Source: Streptantibioticus_A sp037034305 (lineage in GTDB: Bacteria > Actinomycetota > Actinomycetes > Streptomycetales > Streptomycetaceae). From it: a stretch of DNA of 64,000 nucleotides. The translations under genes and the position numbers were made by a program. Of this stretch, positions 61,384-64,000 are shown one piece after another. The first letter of the stretch is position 1. Each line of letters begins with the position of its first letter. The DNA lies in NCBI GenBank assembly GCA_037034305.1, contig JBAGJY010000007.1, positions 186,001-250,000 on the forward strand. Reading direction: 5' to 3'. Under the pieces are notes generated by a model. The model was not told the DNA's origin. It saw only the letters and a list, made by a program, of their open reading frames with translations, and made no database searches.

Positions 61384-62091
61384 GTCGCACCACAGCAGGA
61401 AGCACGTCGGCGGCTGGGTCGGCCGTGGCCGCGGGCTCGGTGTCGGCTGCGTCGGGGTGGGGGGCGGGGGCGTGCCGGGCTGGGTGTGGGCGGGCGCTAC
61501 CGGGGCCGAGACCGGAAGTGCCGTGTGCGCGGTGGTGCCACTCGGCGCCGCGGACAGCGACGGCTGGGCGGAGTGCGCCGGACGGTGCGCCACCGGCTTC
61601 CTCACCGGCGTCGCGGTCTGCGGCACCGCTGGCGCGCTGGCCGTCGCCGTCGGTGTCTGCATGGCGGAGGAGGACGTCCCCGCGTTGTCCGCCTGGGACG
61701 AGCCGGTCGGCAGCAGTTCGCCGGGCAGTACGGTCGCGGCGAGCCCCACCAGGACGAGTCCGCCCGTAACGCCCAGTGCCAGCTTGGTCTTTCCGCCGCG
61801 GCGGCGAGCCGCCCTGCGCGAGCGGGCGGCGCCGCGGCGGCGGGCCGGGGCAGGCGGCGCGGGCGACTCCTCGGCGGGCTCGGCGGGCTCCTCCCGCGGT
61901 GACTCCGGGGCCTCGTAGGGCGCTGGCTCCGGCATCGGGGGAATGAGGCTCTGGTACAGCGGGTGCGGACCGGCCGGCGGTGCGGCGGTCGGCGGCGCCT
62001 GCCACGTCGGTGGCGCGCTGTAGGGCGTACCGCACGCCGGGCAGGCGTACGCGCCGCCGAGGTGGCTTCCGCACCGTTCGCAGTAGTGCAT
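61381..62091 (-). CDS. zinc-ribbon membrane protein with Pro/Thr-rich exterior
   Basis: This 236-residue protein starts with a zinc ribbon (CERCG, CPACG), has an acidic Pro-rich stretch, a basic patch (ARRRGAARSRRAARRRGGK), one membrane helix (about 100-122), and an external Pro/Thr/Ser tail ending in CFLLWC. A regulatory or scaffold role is possible. No family is recognised beyond the ribbon. The stop codon forms the start of repeat copy 6. Confidence 0.7.
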   Translation of the reverse strand: MHYCERCGSHLGGAYACPACGTPYSAPPTWQAPPTAAPPAGPHPLYQSLIPPMPEPAPYEAPESPREEPAEPAEESPAPPAPARRRGAARSRRAARRRGGKTKLALGVTGGLVLVGLAATVLPGELLPTGSSQADNAGTSSSAMQTPTATASAPAVPQTATPVRKPVAHRPAHSAQPSLSAAPSGTTAHTALPVSAPVAPAHTQPGTPPPPTPTQPTPSPRPRPTQPPTCFLLWCD

Positions 62092-62202
62092 GCGCTGGTC
62101 CGTTCCTTTGGATCAGCCCCCCGACTCCCCCTTGGCGGGCCACACCATACTGACGTGCGAATGCGAACGCCATGCCGGGGCTGGCAACGGTCCGCTACCC
62201 GC

Positions 62203-62871
62203 TCACCGGGCGGCGCGCAGCGCGCTCGCCGCGACCGGCCAGTTGGTGTGGAGTTGGTCCAGGTATGACCGGGCCGCCGCGCCCGGTTCGGCGCCCTGGG
62301 CGAAGGCCGCCATGTTGCCGGGGCCGGTGTTGTAGCCCAGGGCGAGCAACTCGTCCTCGGTGTAGCGGCCGACGTGCTCGGCGGGGAGCCGCCGGGCCAG
62401 GTCGTGCAGGTACCAGGCGGCGGCCTCGACCGCGAGGGCCGGGTCGTCGGGCAGCTGCTGCCAGTCCCGGTCGGCGAAGTCCCGGCCCTGCCTGGCCTCG
62501 TCGAAGGCGGCCTTGTGCATGTTGGCGATGCCGAACGCGGCGTCCGGCTTGATGCGCTGCCAGGCGCGCTCCCAGGCTGGGTCATGCGGCTTGTACGACT
62601 CGTTGTACAGGATCGCCATCAGCAACTGCGGGTCGATTTCCGCTTGTTTGGCGTACTTGATGACCTGTGGGGCGTAGTGGGCCGGGTCCTGGTTGTCCGG
62701 TGTGGGCCGCCCGCTCGGTGTACCGGTGGCGGTGGGGGCGGCCGACCCGCCGGGCTCGCGCGGTGCGCTCGGCGCGGTGCCGTGGTGGCCGCGGGCGGCG
62801 GCCCACCCCGCTACGACCAGCACGGCGACCGCCAGGCCGACACCCCACCGAGACCTGCGCGGCTCCGCCAC
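62203..62871 (-). CDS. lytic transglycosylase-like secreted protein
   Basis: This 222-residue protein has an N-terminal membrane or signal segment (about 8-27), a Pro/Ser/Gly linker and a C-terminal SLT/lysozyme-like domain (about 70-222) with the likely catalytic Glu in AILYNESYKPHD, followed by AFGIANMHKAAFDEA and LGYNTGPGNMAAF. Such enzymes cleave peptidoglycan. The GTG at 62871 has GGGAGGG seven bases upstream. It is divergent from nothing close and follows the SDR gene by 73 bp. Confidence 0.78.
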   Translation of the reverse strand: MAEPRRSRWGVGLAVAVLVVAGWAAARGHHGTAPSAPREPGGSAAPTATGTPSGRPTPDNQDPAHYAPQVIKYAKQAEIDPQLLMAILYNESYKPHDPAWERAWQRIKPDAAFGIANMHKAAFDEARQGRDFADRDWQQLPDDPALAVEAAAWYLHDLARRLPAEHVGRYTEDELLALGYNTGPGNMAAFAQGAEPGAAARSYLDQLHTNWPVAASALRAAR

Positions 62872-62944
62872 GTCGTGCCCTCCCTGTGCCGCCTGGACCC
62901 TTGTGTACCGGAAAGATACGCCGCGCGGCCGGGTTCGGCCCGGG

Positions 62945-63808
62945 TCAGGCGACCCAGCCCGCGGTGACGGCGAGCGTGGCGGCGCCGTCCAGATCGTTGA
63001 GCTTGGTGGCGACGAAGCCGCGCGCCGCCTCGGAGGTCTGCACGCGCAGCGCGGGACGGTCCCCCTCAAGCGCCTCGACGATCGTCGTGGCGGCGTCCGC
63101 GGGGCTCTGTGCGGCGGCGAACGCGTTCGCCGTGCGGTCCAGGTAGTTGCGCAGCGCCGGTGCGTACGGTCCCGCCGCCCCCAGTGCCGCGGGGGCGTCC
63201 ATGTCGACGTTGGCGACGAACTCGCTGGCCACCGCGCCCGGTTCGACCAGGGTGACGGTGACGCCGGTGGTCGCGGCGACCGGGGCGAGTGACTCCAGGA
63301 AGCCCTCGACGGCGAACTTGGCCGCGCAGTAGGCCTCGTTGAACGGCTGGCCGACGACGCCGCCGACGCTGGTGACGGTGATCAACCGGCCACGGGAGGC
63401 GCGCAGGTGGGGGAGGGTGGCGCGGACGACCTCGACCACGCCGAAGAAGTTGACCTCCATCACGGCCCGTACGTCGGCCACGGTCTCCTGCTCGATGGTG
63501 CCGACGTGGCCCGCGCCCGCGTTGTTGACGACCGCGTCCAGCCGTCCGTGCTCGGCCAGCACGGCGTCCACGCAGGCGGCCACCGAGGCCGGGTCGGTGA
63601 CGTCGAGGCGGCGCACCTCGACCAGGTCGGCGACCCCGGCCTGATCGGCGGCGCGGCGCAGGGCGTCGGCGCGGGAGGTGTCGCGCATGGTGGCCACGGT
63701 GTGCCAGCCCGCTCGCGCGGCGGCGACGGCGGCGGACAGGCCGATTCCGGACGAGGTGCCGGTGATCAGGACGGTCTTGGGCTGGGCGTTCGTGCTGGTG
63801 GAGGGCAT
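62945..63808 (-). CDS. short-chain dehydrogenase/reductase
   Basis: This 287-residue SDR has the cofactor motif TGTSSGIG, NNAGAGH, and the catalytic Ser, Tyr and Lys (TSVGG, YCAAK). The ATG at 63808 lies beside tandem GTAC-centred operators of the divergent regulator, by which it is likely repressed. Substrate unknown. Confidence 0.87.
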   Translation of the reverse strand: MPSTSTNAQPKTVLITGTSSGIGLSAAVAAARAGWHTVATMRDTSRADALRRAADQAGVADLVEVRRLDVTDPASVAACVDAVLAEHGRLDAVVNNAGAGHVGTIEQETVADVRAVMEVNFFGVVEVVRATLPHLRASRGRLITVTSVGGVVGQPFNEAYCAAKFAVEGFLESLAPVAATTGVTVTLVEPGAVASEFVANVDMDAPAALGAAGPYAPALRNYLDRTANAFAAAQSPADAATTIVEALEGDRPALRVQTSEAARGFVATKLNDLDGAATLAVTAGWVA

Positions 63809-63834
63809 CCGGGTCTCGTCTCAGACGGTGTGAT

Positions 63835-63880
63835 TTGTGTGTGCGTACACACACTAAAGGATGCGTGTGTGTACACGCAA
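63835..63880. promoter_or_regulatory. tandem GTAC-centred operators
   Basis: Two near-palindromes, TGTGTGCGTACACACA (centred at 63846-63847) and GTGTGTGTACACGC (centred at 63872-63873), are 26 bp apart. The second lies between a possible -35 and TACGAT (63885-63890) of the regulator gene. They are placed to control both divergent genes. Confidence 0.7.
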
Positions 63881-63897
63881 GCCATACGATGGGTGCC

Positions 63898-64000
63898 ATG
63901 AGCCGTCGCCCCGACCTGACCATCGGAACCCTGTCCGAGCAGGACCACGCCTTCTACGGCCTGGTGTGGGCGGGCACCACGCTCGCCGCGCGGGTGGACC
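63898..64000 (+). CDS. probable MarR-type regulator (partial, runs off the window)
   Basis: The ATG at 63898 starts MSRRPDLTIGTLSEQDHAFYGLVWAGTTLAARVD, which resembles the N-terminus of MarR regulators. TACGAT seven bases upstream and no SD suggest a leaderless transcript. The identity is uncertain because only 34 codons are visible; the palindromic operators fit a repressor. Confidence 0.5.
   Translation, partial: MSRRPDLTIGTLSEQDHAFYGLVWAGTTLAARVD

Overview
The window is chromosomal DNA from a Streptomyces-like actinomycete. The evidence is very high GC with strong G/C preference at third codon positions, frequent GTG starts, SD sequences of the GGAGG type mixed with apparently leaderless genes, a Rex-controlled cydAB-cydDC cluster with CydD and CydC fused, and small families that I know mainly from Streptomyces (DUF5326, DUF397, rhomboid-like, SpoIIE-type phosphatase with PAS and GAF domains). 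Two perfect copies of the Streptomyces parS sequence (TGTTTCACGTGAAACA) at 1228 and 4517 suggest the central chromosome, probably not far from oriC. I see no rRNA, tRNA, CRISPR array, intact insertion sequence or prophage.

Layout. 1-4.6 kb: cystathionine gamma-lyase-type enzyme, then a five-gene, four-base-overlap operon framed by the two parS sites. It encodes a DoxX-like membrane protein, a BtaA-type aminocarboxypropyl transferase (DUF3419), a DUF2071 protein, a membrane-anchored methyltransferase and a small membrane protein, and may modify a lipid. 4.5-9 kb: small membrane proteins, a cupin, and a YibE/F - NfeD-like - flotillin operon. 9-17 kb: thiC under a TPP riboswitch, a secreted His/Asp-repeat SH3 protein, a metallophosphoesterase, a LacI regulator and hisC. 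17-25.4 kb: Rex operator, cydA, cydB, fused cydDC and a DevS-like GAF-GAF kinase. 25.5-32.6 kb: HAD phosphatase, DUF1059, an LLM oxidoreductase, and a four-gene minus-strand operon (M24 peptidase-like, EphD-like hydrolase/SDR fusion, PF10118 ferritin-like hydrolase, MerR regulator).

32.9-48 kb: two ABC-2 modules in series, a class IV aminotransferase, a Mut7-C RNase-domain protein, a protein with a natural hexahistidine, DUF72, a decayed DUF397 gene next to a degenerate anti-sigma-like ATPase, GntR + MFS, a rhomboid-like protein, an RlmA/TlrB-type rRNA methyltransferase and a heterodimeric ABC exporter. 48-52.6 kb: TatA-like protein, a Gly-rich membrane protein, a SoxR-type regulator, an alpha/beta hydrolase and an FMN reductase. 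The reductase follows a gutted MFS gene and a 19-bp-spacer MerR-type promoter whose operator (TTGAACTTNNNTTCAGGT) recurs at the soxR-like gene. 52.8-64 kb: SpoIIE phosphatase, a convergent two-component pair, a PEP mutase/isocitrate lyase family enzyme, a divergent MFS/XRE pair, sugar O-acetyltransferase, zinc-ribbon protein, a lytic transglycosylase-like protein, an SDR, and the start of a probable MarR regulator across tandem GTAC-centred operators.

A roughly 120-bp dispersed repeat occurs at least six times, and in five cases begins on or right after a stop codon (about 25.4, 37.2, 38.4, 60.5 and 61.3 kb; the sixth is at 52.6 kb). In one place it supplies the last codons of a protein. These repeats, the BtaA-like operon and the SoxR-type regulon with its broken target gene are the parts most worth a second look.
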